A stretch of DNA of 64,000 nt from Eleginops maclovinus (lineage: Eukaryota; Chordata; Actinopteri; Perciformes; Eleginopidae), in NCBI RefSeq assembly GCF_036324505.1, contig NC_086350.1, positions 28,537,448 to 28,601,447 of the forward strand, written 5' to 3'. This document shows, piece by piece, positions 10,962-21,440 of the stretch (its first letter is position 1; every line of letters begins with the position of its first letter). The notes under the pieces were generated by a model. The model was not told the origin of the DNA and did no database searches. It was given only the letters and a program-made list of their open reading frames with translations. A program made the position numbers and the translations under genes.

Positions 10962-12355
10962 CTCTACTCTACTTCCGCCCTAGCTTCCCAGCCATCTGTC
11001 TGACAGTGCCTGCCCTTCAGCTTGTCATCTTCTGGATCAGTTAGCCTGTTTCCTTCTCCAGGTTTTGATGTTTACTGTTTTTTGGACCACAATGAAAACA
11101 TTCTATTCACTTATCCTTTCCGTTCCAAGTCAGGCATTTTGGTTCAAATTCTTATCTGTGCTTAGCCCTTACAAGTCTACCATTCAATAGAAGGACTCAC
11201 ATGTGAGTGATTTACAGGTGAGGAAGTAACATACAAATCCTTTATAACATGCTTATTGTATGGGCATCAAACACAGTTAAAAATGTAGTGCAAGTAGTGT
11301 TGAACTGTAGATCATGAGGATGAACGATTAGACGGTGACAATAATGTAAGCACTATAAGCAATATAAACAGTCCACAGTGTAATGAAAGTGAGGATGCAT
11401 CACCCTCTTCTGCAGACGGGTGTAGAGCCAACAGAAACCCTTTCTGGTGCGGAGAATAACAGACATTGAGGTATAATTCAGCACAAGGATCCATGTATGC
11501 ATGATGCCCCAAGATTACAATGTGCTCACGAAACACACACACACACACACAAACACTGAAGCTTCTCCGTCCTGAAGAGATTTCCAGGATCCTTTACACA
11601 TTTTCAGACCGGTTCAGACTCTGCTCTGTTGGCAAAACATTGCTCTGGTTCCCTTTTTTAACTCTTCATATGTTGGTACAGTTGCTGCTTTCATTATTGT
11701 GCCATCGTCCTGTATACAAATGCAATTAAATGAACTTGTCGCTTCTAACTCCTTGGATGGATTGCTTCATTTTCTCAGCTGAGTACACAACACATTATTA
11801 CTGTCATAAAGACAATATGCACATTATCACTATAGATTCAGCAGAGAGTTATTATGAGACTCAGTGATCACTGTTGCTGCCATGCTGTGGATTATTTAAC
11901 TAGCTGTCACAGAGAATAATGCACCATGAGTTAAATGTGTGCCTCTGTAAGGACAGCTGTGAAACATCGATAGCAGGCTGCCGTCTACTCAAAGACCTGT
12001 CCGCTCTCTTTCTCCCACGCCTGTGTGTCCCTCCATCTGCGTCACACACATGTGGCTATTTTGGTCCTGCTTTCTTGTATTTTGGCGAGGGGTTGCGATG
12101 GGGGGCAAGCGCCTGCCCATTAAGTGTGAAAGGCAATGGTCAGATAGCATGTAATCGCTCATTAAGGAGACATTAAATAATGGGGGTGTGTGTCTCTTTT
12201 TGAACGCCATTCTCCATGTTTAAATCCCTGAAGAAGGCAATGTTAATTGTTTATTCTAGTTAGCACAAAAATATATCAAGCTGTTAACTAAATCAATTTC
12301 CTGTGAAAAGTTTGTGTCAACCAGAAAGACATTTAGCTCCTGATTTCACAAATGG
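10962..12355. other. Gene-free host-like DNA with a candidate conserved non-coding element
   Basis: No coding exon or repeat is recognised. The stretch from about 12060 to 12200 has balanced composition and clustered homeobox-like TAAT/ATTA cores (CCCATTAAGTG, GTAATCGCTC, ATTAAGGAGACATTAAATAA), unlike the microsatellite and transposon DNA around it. It resembles vertebrate conserved non-coding elements by texture only. Confidence 0.35.
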
Positions 12356-12379
12356 GCTACTAGCAGAGGTCAGAGCAAG

Positions 12380-12535
12380 TCACTATTTGGCAAGTCACAA
12401 GTCAGTCCCAAGTCTTAGAAGTCAAGTCCCAAAAACAGATAGAGAAGGGCAAGTCGAGTCCAAGTCCGAGTCACATCAAAGCCAAGTCGAGTCCAAGTCC
12501 CGATCTTTTTCAAGTCCTGAACAAGTCATCATGTA
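12380..12535. repeat. AAGTC-word subterminal array, left end of hAT A
   Basis: Many copies of CAAGTC or CGAGTCCAAGTC in a loose array just inside the left terminus. The mirror array is at 30885-31075. Subterminal arrays of this kind in hAT elements are often transposase-binding sites; that role is inferred. Confidence 0.8.
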
Positions 12536-12973
12536 CTCTTCACTTAATATTGCAATAATAATAATTTGAACATATCAATCTAATCTACAGTCTAATTTTA
12601 TAAATACAGATTGAATATGTTCAATGTTTCTGTTTTGAAATCTTTTACAATATACACATGCGCCCTAAGACCTTCAAAGTATCTTAGAGAAGAAGTGAGA
12701 GTGAATATTGGGTTTGAATTGTATTAGCACGGAAGGCACCAATGTGACCATAAAGTTAGTAAAGCGCCTTGACCAGTGAGGCATATGAGCTGAGTGGATG
12801 TCTGAAAGCAGTGCTTGAGCATGCCAGTTACAGTACGTAAACGATTTCCTTAAATTACAATGAGACTTAATATTTCAATAAACAATGTTCAATCTGTATT
12901 ACAAAACTACATTACAAAAACAGCAGAGAGAGAAAAATAGTGGCAGTTATTTTACGGTTCACATCGGGAAAAT

Positions 12974-13171
12974 GTGAGTGAGTGAGTGAGTGAGTGAGTG
13001 AGTGAGTGAGTGAGTGAGTGAGTGAGTGAGTGAGTGAGTGAGTGAGTGAGTGAGTGAGTGAGTGAGTGTGAGTGAGTGAGTGAGTGAGTGAGTGAGTGAG
13101 TGAGTGAGTGAGTGAGTGAGTGAGTGAGTGAGTGAGTGTGTGTGTGTGTGTGAGAGTGAGTGAGAGTGAGT
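12974..13171. repeat. (GAGT)n tetranucleotide repeat
   Basis: About 45 GAGT units with two GTGT-type interruptions, ending in TG and GAGT-variant sequence. Confidence 0.97.
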
Positions 13172-13213
13172 GGTAGTGTACAGTTTATGTGACAATAAGG
13201 AGATCTAATGAGC

Positions 13214-13997
13214 TCAAGATGAATTGCATTTGCAAAAAATCAACCTAGATAACAGTGTGTCTGACATCTGTGTCCAATGGGGATGCATTATAATACCACC
13301 ATGGCTGAAAACGCGCTCTACCGGGGCGCTGGAAGCAGGAACAGCCAAGACCCTCATGGCCACAGGGAACAATGATGGAAGGTTACTCTTATTCATTGCC
13401 CAAAAGAGTAGAACATTCTGACCTTCACATTTTTCAAGATAGTGACTTAGCTGAAGTGCAGCACTTTCAACAAAGTCCTTCTTGGGTCTTTTGTATGTTG
13501 CAAACAGGCCCTCCTCTTGGCCAGTGGAATCATCTTCACGTTTTTCCTCCACAAACGCCCCAGCCCGATGGAACTCTGCAGCATCCTTTAAAACAAGATC
13601 TGAAAAACATTTGAGATAGATATTGAAGAGCAAATGTTATAATTCCTGGAACATAGTGCCATCATATCAGTTACAGTTATCAAATTATGAATACACATTG
13701 AACTATAGGCTTACCCTTCACTTTATCAGCCACTTCCTTCTTCACATCCGGTGTGACCATCAAATGGGGCTCCACCCACTGAAGGGAGAAGACGGGATCC
13801 AAAGCAGCCGCTTTCAGATAGACTGGATCAGAAAAGGGCACAGAGACTCCGTCTTGATTGTTGTCCATTCTCACATTGACGAAGATTCCAAGAAATCTTA
13901 TGAAGCCTTGACAAGGCCTCTCAGGAGTGTCACTTTAGATTTCAGTCTCTCCAAGTGATGATTCAGAGACAGAACAGAGGGTAAAACAAAACTGATG
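13214..13997 (-). pseudogene. hAT A transposase, C-terminal part
   Basis: From right to left the relic reads HHLERLKSKV (near 13960), AAALDPVFSLQWVEPHLM (13680-13874) and the C-terminal dimerisation block (13633-13214: LPSLFPVAMRVLAVPASSAPVERVFS, given here as its span). The latter is the hAT family signature that ends ZBED4-like transposases. A splice-like gap at about 13634-13715 and stop codons near 13900 are seen. The N-terminal part lies 14.7 kb away at 28744-30700, separated by hAT B. Confidence 0.82.
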
Positions 13998-14404
13998 GTC
14001 ACCATTAGGGATGGGCATGATTAATCGACGATCGATTAATTGATCATTAAGAATTTCGTCGATGACATTCATTTGTTGTCGATAAAATTAATGCAGGTTC
14101 TGTTGCGTAGTGTGAGTCTTGAAGGAATGCAATGAATTCGCTATGTGGCAGCAATCAAACGTTTACCACACGAGGGCAATGTTTGAAAAAAAACGCCACA
14201 GGCCTCCTCAAGTACCTGCGAGTTTCTGTGTATTTCAAAAGTAATTGTCAGTAACTACCAGCTATTTCCGGTTAGGTAAACTAACTTGCTGCCGTCACGT
14301 ACCGTAAAATGTAGACAAATCGGGCAGGAAAACGTTGAGTTTCCGCGTATGTCATTACGCGCATGTGCAGCCGGAGGGGAACGGATCGGGCACTGACAGT
14401 AATC

Positions 14405-14702
14405 ATGGAAAGGTCACGGCGAAGGGTGGCGTGGGACCATTTTGATTTAAAAAATGACTCCGTTCACTGCCAACTCGTCCAGGACTCAAATGATGCACCA
14501 CTTGAAAAACGCGCATCCGACCCTGGTTAGTGGCAGTGCATCCTGCTCTCAGTCTCAACCTAGAATCAACTCGGTGTTAGCACGGAGGATACACAACGAG
14601 CAGAGAAAATTACCCAAGGGATCTGCAAGTTCATTGAGATGGACATGCTCCCTTTAAGTATTGTTGAGGGCGAAGGTTTTCGAAAACTGATAAACTTATT
14701 GG
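14405..14702 (+). pseudogene. hAT B transposase, BED zinc-finger N-terminus
   Basis: From ATG 14405 the relic reads MERSRRRVAWDHFDLK, the start of a BED zinc finger. It shifts frame to MMHHLKNAHPTL, the histidine half of the finger. A further shift gives KITQGICKFIEMDMLPLSIV and ends at the LINE insertion point. The continuation is at 19079. BED fingers bind transposon ends; ZBED1 is a domesticated relative. Confidence 0.82.
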
Positions 14703-14866
14703 AACCAGCGTGGTGATGTCACTATGTTCTGCAGCAGCCCAGTCACTTGTCTGGCTTTCAGACTCAGCTGCCAGGATATCTCTTGTCTGACCCAGTCACT
14801 TAGACCATTTGAACAGAATCTCCACATCTTTCACGATCATCAAAACAGCAACAACTCTATCTGCCT

Positions 14867-15120
14867 GCTGCCTCACTGCTGCCTGAGGCCTGCTGCTGCA
14901 CTGCTCTGCTACACTGCTCTGTGGTAATCCTACCTGCTGCCTCACTGCTGCCTGAGGCCTGCTGCTGCACTGCTCTGCTACACTGCTCTGTGGTAATCCT
15001 ACCTGCTGCCTCACTGCTGCCTGAGGCCTGCTGCTGCACTGCTCTGCTACACTGCTCTGTGGTAATCCTACCTGCTGCCTCACTGTTGCCTGAGGCCTGC
15101 TGCTACACTGCTCTGTGGTA
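14867..15120 (+). repeat. Tandem 69-bp repeats in the LINE 5' region
   Basis: Three nearly identical copies and a diverged fourth of a 69-bp unit containing GCCTGAGGCCTGCTGCTGCA and GCTCTGTGGTAATCCTACC. The repeats lie directly upstream of the LINE ORF within the 5' untranslated region. Their placement recalls promoter monomers of mouse L1; a promoter role here is inferred. Confidence 0.9.
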
Positions 15121-15544
15121 ATTCTATCTGCTGCTTCACTGCTGCTTGCTGCCTATGGCGTGCTGCTACACTGCTCTGTGGAAACCCCATCTGCTGATTC
15201 ATTGCTGTCCCATGCGTCATGTACTCCTCTTACCCTGCCTAGCCTGCTTGCTTGCTGGCCCTTTGGTTAATTAGCCTGCTTGCCTGCTATCCCTTTGATT
15301 AATTAGCCTGCTAGCCCCTTGGTTAGCTATCCACATTCCCTGCCAGCTAATCTAGCCAGCCTCTGCCTGCTATCTGCTCACCAGTGCCTGCTAATGTTTT
15401 CTGGTGGTTACTTGCTAACACTCATGTAGACTATGGACTAACAAGTCCGTGACTGTGGATATACAACTTGTGGGTGAGTGTGACCTAACTTATCCAGCTA
15501 ACTGTGCTAACTGTTAGCAGCAACTTTTTTTCCTCGAACCTAGC

Positions 15545-18500
15545 ATGGCCTGCCTCAAACTATTCAATGTCCTCCTTCTCCTTGCTTTCCTCCTTACTGT
15601 CTCGCCCCCCTCATCAGTTGCGCACATGGGGAAGTTGATATTCTTCGACCCCCCTCATTTGCCTGACCATCAAACTGACTCAGTCAACATCTATAATAGA
15701 GACTTGGCTTCCCTGCTGTTTACACTGTCTCTGGGGTCACCATCAATTGTAAACATTACTATTCCTCCTCTGTCTTCATGTTATGTTATGAGTCTTCTCA
15801 GCAATATGATTATTTTACCTTCTAATCTTCCTACACTTGACAAATGTAAACACAATGACTCATCCTCCCTTTGCCGTGCTCTGATTGTGTTACTACTCAT
15901 AATCTCTGGTAATGTTCATGTCAACCCTGGTCCTTTTGATACTGTTCCCCCCCTCAATGGTTTTCAGTCACATGATCTCTGTTTCCATGATTTTTGTGTT
16001 AGAAACAATATGGGTTTTCTGCATGTAAATGTAAGAAGCTTGGTGCCAAAAATGGACCAACTTAAAGTCTGGGTGGAATCCTCCAATCCCCATGTCCTTG
16101 TCCTGACTGAGACATGGCTCCGTAATTCTGTCTCCTATCCTGATACCAACATTAATGGCTATAATCTATTCCGCCAAGACAGATCATCTAAAGGTGGAGG
16201 AGTAGCAATCTACTCTAAAGAACAACTACACTGCTCAGTGGTACTTGCCAAGTCTATTCCGAAACAGTTTGATCTCTTGATCATTCAGATAAGGCTATCG
16301 AATAATTTTTGTATTACAGTGGCCGGCTGTTATCGCCCCCCCTCAGCCCCTGCATGTACTCTTGAGGCTCTTAGTAGAGCACTGGCACCTTTCACTAAGT
16401 CTGAGCTTGTTCTGCTTGGTGATCTCAATTGGGACATGCTTAGGCCTCCTGAGAAAGTCATACAGCAGTTAGACTCCCTTAATCTCCAGCAAATTATCAC
16501 CCAACCAACCAGGCTCAACTCCAACTGTCCGGAGAAAGCTACCTTGCTGGATGTAATTCTTACTAACACTCCCCATATGTATCAATCTGGTGTGTTCTGC
16601 AGCGACCTCAGTGACCACTGTTTTATAGCCTGCATTCGCAAAAACATCTCCACCAAACAGCCCATTACCATCAGCATTAAGCGCTGTCTAAAGCATTTTA
16701 ACACCCAAGCTTCCCTCCATGACCTGGCCAATATTAACTGGCACAGAGTCAGCCTGGTTCCCTCTGTGAATGATGCGTGGTCTCTGTTCAAAGACCAGCT
16801 TAGTGCTGTGGTCAATAAGCATGCCCCCCTCAAGAAACAACGGTTGAAAAATCGTCACAGCCCCTGGTTCACACAAGAGCTCACATCTCTTCTCCATCAA
16901 AAGAATGCTGCATGGAGAAAAGCCCGTCTATCAAAGTCTCCCACAGACTTCCTCAAATTCCGGCAACTCCGCAATAAGGCTACACAAGCCGTACGCCAGG
17001 CCAAATCTGGTTACTTCAAGGCTCAATTCACACAATGTAGCTCCGATCCCAATGCTTTCTGGAAAACAGTAAGAAAACTTCAGAACAAGCCCTCAGCCAT
17101 GCCTGTTTCACTCAAAGTCAATGATCTTGTCATCTCAGATAAGACTGCAATGGCAGATACTTTCAATAGTCACTTTGTAAAGTCTGGCTTTGTCTTTGAG
17201 AACACACTGTCCAAAGGCCCTACTATATCGCCTTCCACAGCCCATAGTCTTCTAAGCCCCCCACACCTGCACCCTCCCACACACAGCTTCTCCTTTCGGC
17301 CTCTTACAGAGGGGGAGGTTTTAAAGGAACTGTCTGCTCTAGACCCCAAAAAATCAGCTGGGTCTGACAACCTTCCCGCATTTTTTATTAAAACTGCAGC
17401 TCCCATCATTGCAGCACCCATAACCAAACTCTTCAATCACTCATTCCATACGGCTGAAATACCCTTTGACTGGAAAGAAGCCATCGTCCTGCCCTTGTTT
17501 AAAGGTGGTGAGCAGTCAGATCCAAATAGCTACAGACCCATCTCCATCCTGCCCTGTGTGTCCAAGGTATTTGAGAAGCTTGTGAACAATCAGCTCACTA
17601 ACTATCTTAATACTTTTGGTATACTCTCTGACGCACAGTCTGGGTTCCGCGCTGGGTATGGGTGCACAACAGCCACTTTAAAGGTATTAAATGACATTAC
17701 ATCCACGCTAGACACCAAACAACATTGTGCTGCTATTTTCATTGACCTTGCAAAGGCCTTTGACACTGTTGACCATCCCACCCTCATCAGCAGGCTGAGT
17801 AGTATTGGGGTCATAGGTCACTCGCTGGCTTGGTTCTCTCACTATCTATCTCACCGGGTGCAACGCGTAAGGTTCGATAACTCACTCTCTCACTCCCTCT
17901 CTGTCACAAAGGGTGTTCCTCAAGGTTCTATACTTGGCCCATCACTGTTTTCCATCTATATCAATAACATTCCCCTAGCTGCTGGCAATTCACTCATTCA
18001 CCTTTATGCCGATGACACCATCTTATATGCCTCTGGTCCTTCTCCCTCCTCTGTCCAATCCACGCTCCAGGATAGCTTTCTCCAGGTACAACATGCCTTT
18101 ACACAACTGAAACTGTCACTCAACACAACTAAGACAAAAGCCATGTGGTTTCATCGGAAGGGTGTACCCTCTCCGTCTCCCTTAAACATCTCCACCTGTG
18201 AGGGGGCAATCTTGGAGCAAGTCTCCACCTACAAATACCTGGGTATCTGGTTAGACACTACAATATGTTTTTCACATCACATCTCCCAGTTACAGTCTAA
18301 GGTGCGGGCTAAACTTGGTTTCCTTTACCGCCACCGCCACTCTTTCACTTCCTCTTCTAAACTCACGCTTATAAAAATGACTATTCTCCCCACACTTGAT
18401 TTCGGTGACATTATCTATAGAACTGCCTCTAAGGGCACTCTTGCTAAACTGGACACACTCTATCACTCTGCCATCCGTTTTGCTACAAACGCCCCCCTAA

Positions 18501-18859
18501 ATACTCATCACTGCAGTCTTTACTCTCTGGTAAATTGGCCATCGCTTCATACTCGTCGTCATATTCACTGGCTCACTCTCATTTACAAGACCATCCTTCA
18601 TCAGACACCCCCCTATTTGTCCCGCCTGCTGCATCGTCTACCTACCACATATAACACTCGGTCCTCTCTTCGCATCCTGCTAACAACCCCTCAAACTAGA
18701 TCCTCACTCGGCCTTGCATCATTCCAGTCAGCTGCTGCCACAGACTGGAACGCACTACAAACACACCTCAAACTGGTCACTTTCATTTCCATTCCGGCCT
18801 TCAAACACTCCATCTCACACCATCTCACTGATCCCTGCAAGTGTTTCCCCTCCGTCTAA
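15545..18859 (+). CDS. LINE polyprotein: endonuclease and reverse transcriptase, intact ORF
   Basis: An uninterrupted 1104-residue frame. Residues 1-20 form a hydrophobic, signal-peptide-like N-terminus (LFNVLLLLAFLLTV). A second hydrophobic run near 112-121 leads into GNVHVNPGP (122-130), which resembles a 2A ribosome-skipping motif. The AP-endonuclease follows from about 155 (LHVNVRSL, LTETWLR, GGGVAIYS, GDLNWD, SDHCFI). The reverse transcriptase has motif A (FIDLAKAFDTVDH, about 731), motif B (GVPQGSILGP) and the catalytic YADD (about 820). The C-terminus has the usual LINE thumb region. No separate ORF1 is seen upstream. The open frame and conserved catalytic motifs suggest a recently active copy. 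The start is the first ATG of the frame, after the tandem repeats. Confidence 0.9.
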   Translation: MACLKLFNVLLLLAFLLTVSPPSSVAHMGKLIFFDPPHLPDHQTDSVNIYNRDLASLLFTLSLGSPSIVNITIPPLSSCYVMSLLSNMIILPSNLPTLDKCKHNDSSSLCRALIVLLLIISGNVHVNPGPFDTVPPLNGFQSHDLCFHDFCVRNNMGFLHVNVRSLVPKMDQLKVWVESSNPHVLVLTETWLRNSVSYPDTNINGYNLFRQDRSSKGGGVAIYSKEQLHCSVVLAKSIPKQFDLLIIQIRLSNNFCITVAGCYRPPSAPACTLEALSRALAPFTKSELVLLGDLNWDMLRPPEKVIQQLDSLNLQQIITQPTRLNSNCPEKATLLDVILTNTPHMYQSGVFCSDLSDHCFIACIRKNISTKQPITISIKRCLKHFNTQASLHDLANINWHRVSLVPSVNDAWSLFKDQLSAVVNKHAPLKKQRLKNRHSPWFTQELTSLLHQKNAAWRKARLSKSPTDFLKFRQLRNKATQAVRQAKSGYFKAQFTQCSSDPNAFWKTVRKLQNKPSAMPVSLKVNDLVISDKTAMADTFNSHFVKSGFVFENTLSKGPTISPSTAHSLLSPPHLHPPTHSFSFRPLTEGEVLKELSALDPKKSAGSDNLPAFFIKTAAPIIAAPITKLFNHSFHTAEIPFDWKEAIVLPLFKGGEQSDPNSYRPISILPCVSKVFEKLVNNQLTNYLNTFGILSDAQSGFRAGYGCTTATLKVLNDITSTLDTKQHCAAIFIDLAKAFDTVDHPTLISRLSSIGVIGHSLAWFSHYLSHRVQRVRFDNSLSHSLSVTKGVPQGSILGPSLFSIYINNIPLAAGNSLIHLYADDTILYASGPSPSSVQSTLQDSFLQVQHAFTQLKLSLNTTKTKAMWFHRKGVPSPSPLNISTCEGAILEQVSTYKYLGIWLDTTICFSHHISQLQSKVRAKLGFLYRHRHSFTSSSKLTLIKMTILPTLDFGDIIYRTASKGTLAKLDTLYHSAIRFATNAPLNTHHCSLYSLVNWPSLHTRRHIHWLTLIYKTILHQTPPYLSRLLHRLPTTYNTRSSLRILLTTPQTRSSLGLASFQSAAATDWNALQTHLKLVTFISIPAFKHSISHHLTDPCKCFPSV

Positions 18860-19078
18860 TCCTTCAGCTCAGTCTCCCATTTGTGCACCTAGGCCCGCTG
18901 ATTTAATGGTTTTAATGATTTTGTATAACCAATCCTTGTTTTCTATGTCTTTGTATGTTTTTTTAAGTGTCACCTATTTTTGTTTTATGTCAGGCCATCT
19001 TTGTAAATAAGAACTTGTTCTTAATGATCTGCCTGGTAAAATAAAGGTAAAATAAAAAAAATAAAAAAAAAAACCAGC

Positions 19079-19324
19079 ATATCACATTCCGTCACGACGT
19101 ACCATCACCAGACTGATAGAAACTCACTACGAAGAACGGAAGCAGGAGCTGTTAGAAGAACTGAGCACAGCTGAAAGAGTTGCTCTAACCACAGACTGCT
19201 GGACGGCTTTAACAGCTGAGAGCTACATCACGATCACCTGCCACTACATCAGGGATGACTGGCAAATGAACTCAGCGGTCCTGCTCACAGAAAGCCTGCC
19301 AGGTCGGCTCAACAAAAATCAGTA
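19079..19324 (+). pseudogene. hAT B transposase, continuation after the LINE insert
   Basis: Immediately after the LINE duplication the frame continues the transposase: HIPSRRTITRLIETHYEERK, then VALTTDCWTALTAESY, the first aspartate region of the ZBED1-like catalytic domain. It then reads to a stop at 19324. Nothing further of the transposase is seen before the BEL element, so hAT B lacks most of its catalytic domain. Confidence 0.82.
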
Positions 19325-19561
19325 GACTGGTGCTGAAGTTGTATGTGAGTTACTGGTAATTTTTATGGAGCTTTGTGAATTAGCCTAATTCATTGTTCAG
19401 GTTGGCTAATCTCTCTCTCACCCTCTTTCTCGACACGGTGCCTTTTTGGATAGTTTTGAGTTAGAATTTGGCAAAACCTGTCAGACTAAAAGTATTATAT
19501 ATTTTTGGTTAAGTTATTGTTTAACATGATTGTGTTTTTATATTATTATTTTGGGGGAAAC
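19325..19561. other. Remaining hAT B sequence, non-coding
   Basis: AT-rich stretch between the stop of the transposase fragment and the BEL/Pao element. No feature is recognised. Confidence 0.5.
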
Positions 19562-19566
19562 AAGGG

Positions 19567-20298
19567 TGTAGCGGCCCCTCAACTTGAATAAACAGGCTTG
19601 GAGTGTTTCCTTACGGGTGTACTTTATTCAGACGAGTGTGCATTGCACAAACACCGTGAAAACTTAAAAGGAAAATGACAAAGGCAATTTAGCTAGATAC
19701 AAATAATGCCTTGACAAATGCACTTAAGCAAGCTAGCATCAAATAGATAACGACATTATCATGAAATGAATCACATTACTATTTACATTACATCATTTAC
19801 ACAAACGTAAGAAATGAATACATATGAAATAGACAGTACATTACAATGAAACACATACCTCGCTCCACATATCGAGGGGTGCTAAAGAGTGGTGATCCAG
19901 GGAAGGCTGCCGCCATTAACTTAACGTTGGAGAGCTAGCTAGCAACTTCATACGTTATTTTTTAAACTGCTACTGCCAAGCAAATAGAGCACTCATTCAA
20001 ACGGGTTTGACCAGGAATGCTGCAACGTAATATAACACTTCAAGGAACGCTTTAGAGAACACGTTAATTTAAAGTTATAATACTATTTTGAGATCTCTGA
20101 CTCTAGACATGCATTGTCTTGTAACGTGCCTTCTTGTGTTATACCTTCAGCGAGCGTGCACGTTCTGGAAGGATTGGTTCACCGTGCAGATAGCATGATG
20201 TCAAAATAAAAGTCACATGAGATAAAAAGTAACTCAGAATAAAGGATAAAATATAATAACAGGATAAGCATAATAGACACTGCTAGTGGCCATCTACA
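19567..20298 (-). repeat. BEL/Pao 3' LTR
   Basis: 732 bp, starting TGTAGCGGCC and ending CATCTACA on the plus strand. Compared by eye with the other LTR it differs at two positions only (A/G near 19868 and G/A near 19907). Confidence 0.95.
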
Positions 20299-20470
20299 CT
20301 CCCACCACTCATGTTATGAAAAGTGAAGACAAGGATCAACCTGGCTGAACGGCTCATACTTGAGTCCTATATCTGTATCAGTGTTCTAGATATGTGCAGG
20401 TGAGTACTAATTAGTAACTAAGAGAGGGTAGCCTGTCATAAGAGGGATAAGGTGTAGACAACTGGACTGA

Positions 20471-21432
20471 TCACTCACTCTCGAGGAGGAGAACTAGTTT
20501 CTGAATGGGCCTTTCTATAATCAAAGGTTTGGTAGGCCGATCTTGTTTCACTGACGTTCTTTCTCCTACTAACACTTTGACGCGACGCACTAGTCCATCA
20601 CTCTCCTTTGTGGTTGGTAGCATCTCGGTATTGAGACTTCCTTCAGCCTTTGTAGGTCGCTCTTCCATCTCTCCCACCGTGGACTTAAGTCTTCGGGAAG
20701 TGGGTCATCCCATTCAATGCCTCGACGGCACAGCTCCTGGAGGATGCACTTTCCGGTTAGGATAAACGGAGCCACGAATCCAACTGGATCGTACAAAGAA
20801 GCAATGACGGATAGGATGCCGCGACGTGTGGAGGGCCTGGTCTGTGGGTTCACATTGAAGCTGAAAGTGTCATGTTCAAGGGACCACTGGATACCGAGAG
20901 CACGTTCTGCTGGAGCTGCAGTTAGGTCCAGATTGAGTGGTTCAGATGTGACTGCTCTCTCAGTTGGGTCCACAGAGTCCAGGACTGACCTTTCATTTGA
21001 GTTGAACTTGTGTAGACGTAGGCCTCCTCTCTTGCACAACTCTCGTGCTTCAGCGATCAACTTCTTTGCTTCCTCTACGGAGGGGACGCTGATGAGCCCA
21101 TCATCGACGTAGAAGTTCTTTTCAACAAAGGCTGATGCTGATGGGTACTCTTCCTTGTGTTGGCGTGCCAAGTACTTCAAACCGAAGTTGGCACATCCAG
21201 GTGACGAAGCGGCGCCAAATAGGTGGACAGCCATTTGATACTCTTGAGGCTCTGCTTCGAGGTCTCCATCCTCCCACCAGAGAAACCGTAAGTAGTTCCG
21301 TAGTTCAGGAGAAACGTAAAACTGGTGGAACATTTTCTCGATGTCGCATATGATGGCTACAGCCTCTTTCCTGAAACGACAGAGCACTCCAAGGAGAGAG
21401 TTGATCAGGTCAGGACCTGTTAACAGTGTATC
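20471..21432 (-). pseudogene. BEL/Pao pol, second part: reverse transcriptase, then deletion to the pol C-terminus
   Basis: From 21432 the minus-strand frame continues the pol gene after the hAT C insert: CDIEKMFHQF, HLFGAASSPG, and the catalytic NFYVDDGL of the reverse transcriptase, followed by the usual PSTRRGILSVIASLYDPVGF block. Near 20615 the reading jumps frame to ESDGLVRRVKV and RPIQKLVLLLE, which is the extreme C-terminus of BEL pol. RNase H and the integrase catalytic core are therefore missing. The copy cannot integrate on its own. Confidence 0.85.
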
Positions 21433-21440
21433 ATTTAGTG

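Larger units (their letters stand above)
14710..19071 (+). mobile_element. L2/CR1-like LINE, apparently full length
   Basis: The element inserted within the coding region of the hAT B transposase. The direct repeat AACCAGC lies at 14703-14709 and 19072-19078. It has a 5' region with tandem 69-bp repeats, one long ORF (15545-18859), a short 3' UTR and a 3' tail of AATAAAGGTAAAATAAA followed by A-rich sequence. That tail form is typical of L2/CR1-like LINEs in fish. Confidence 0.88.
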
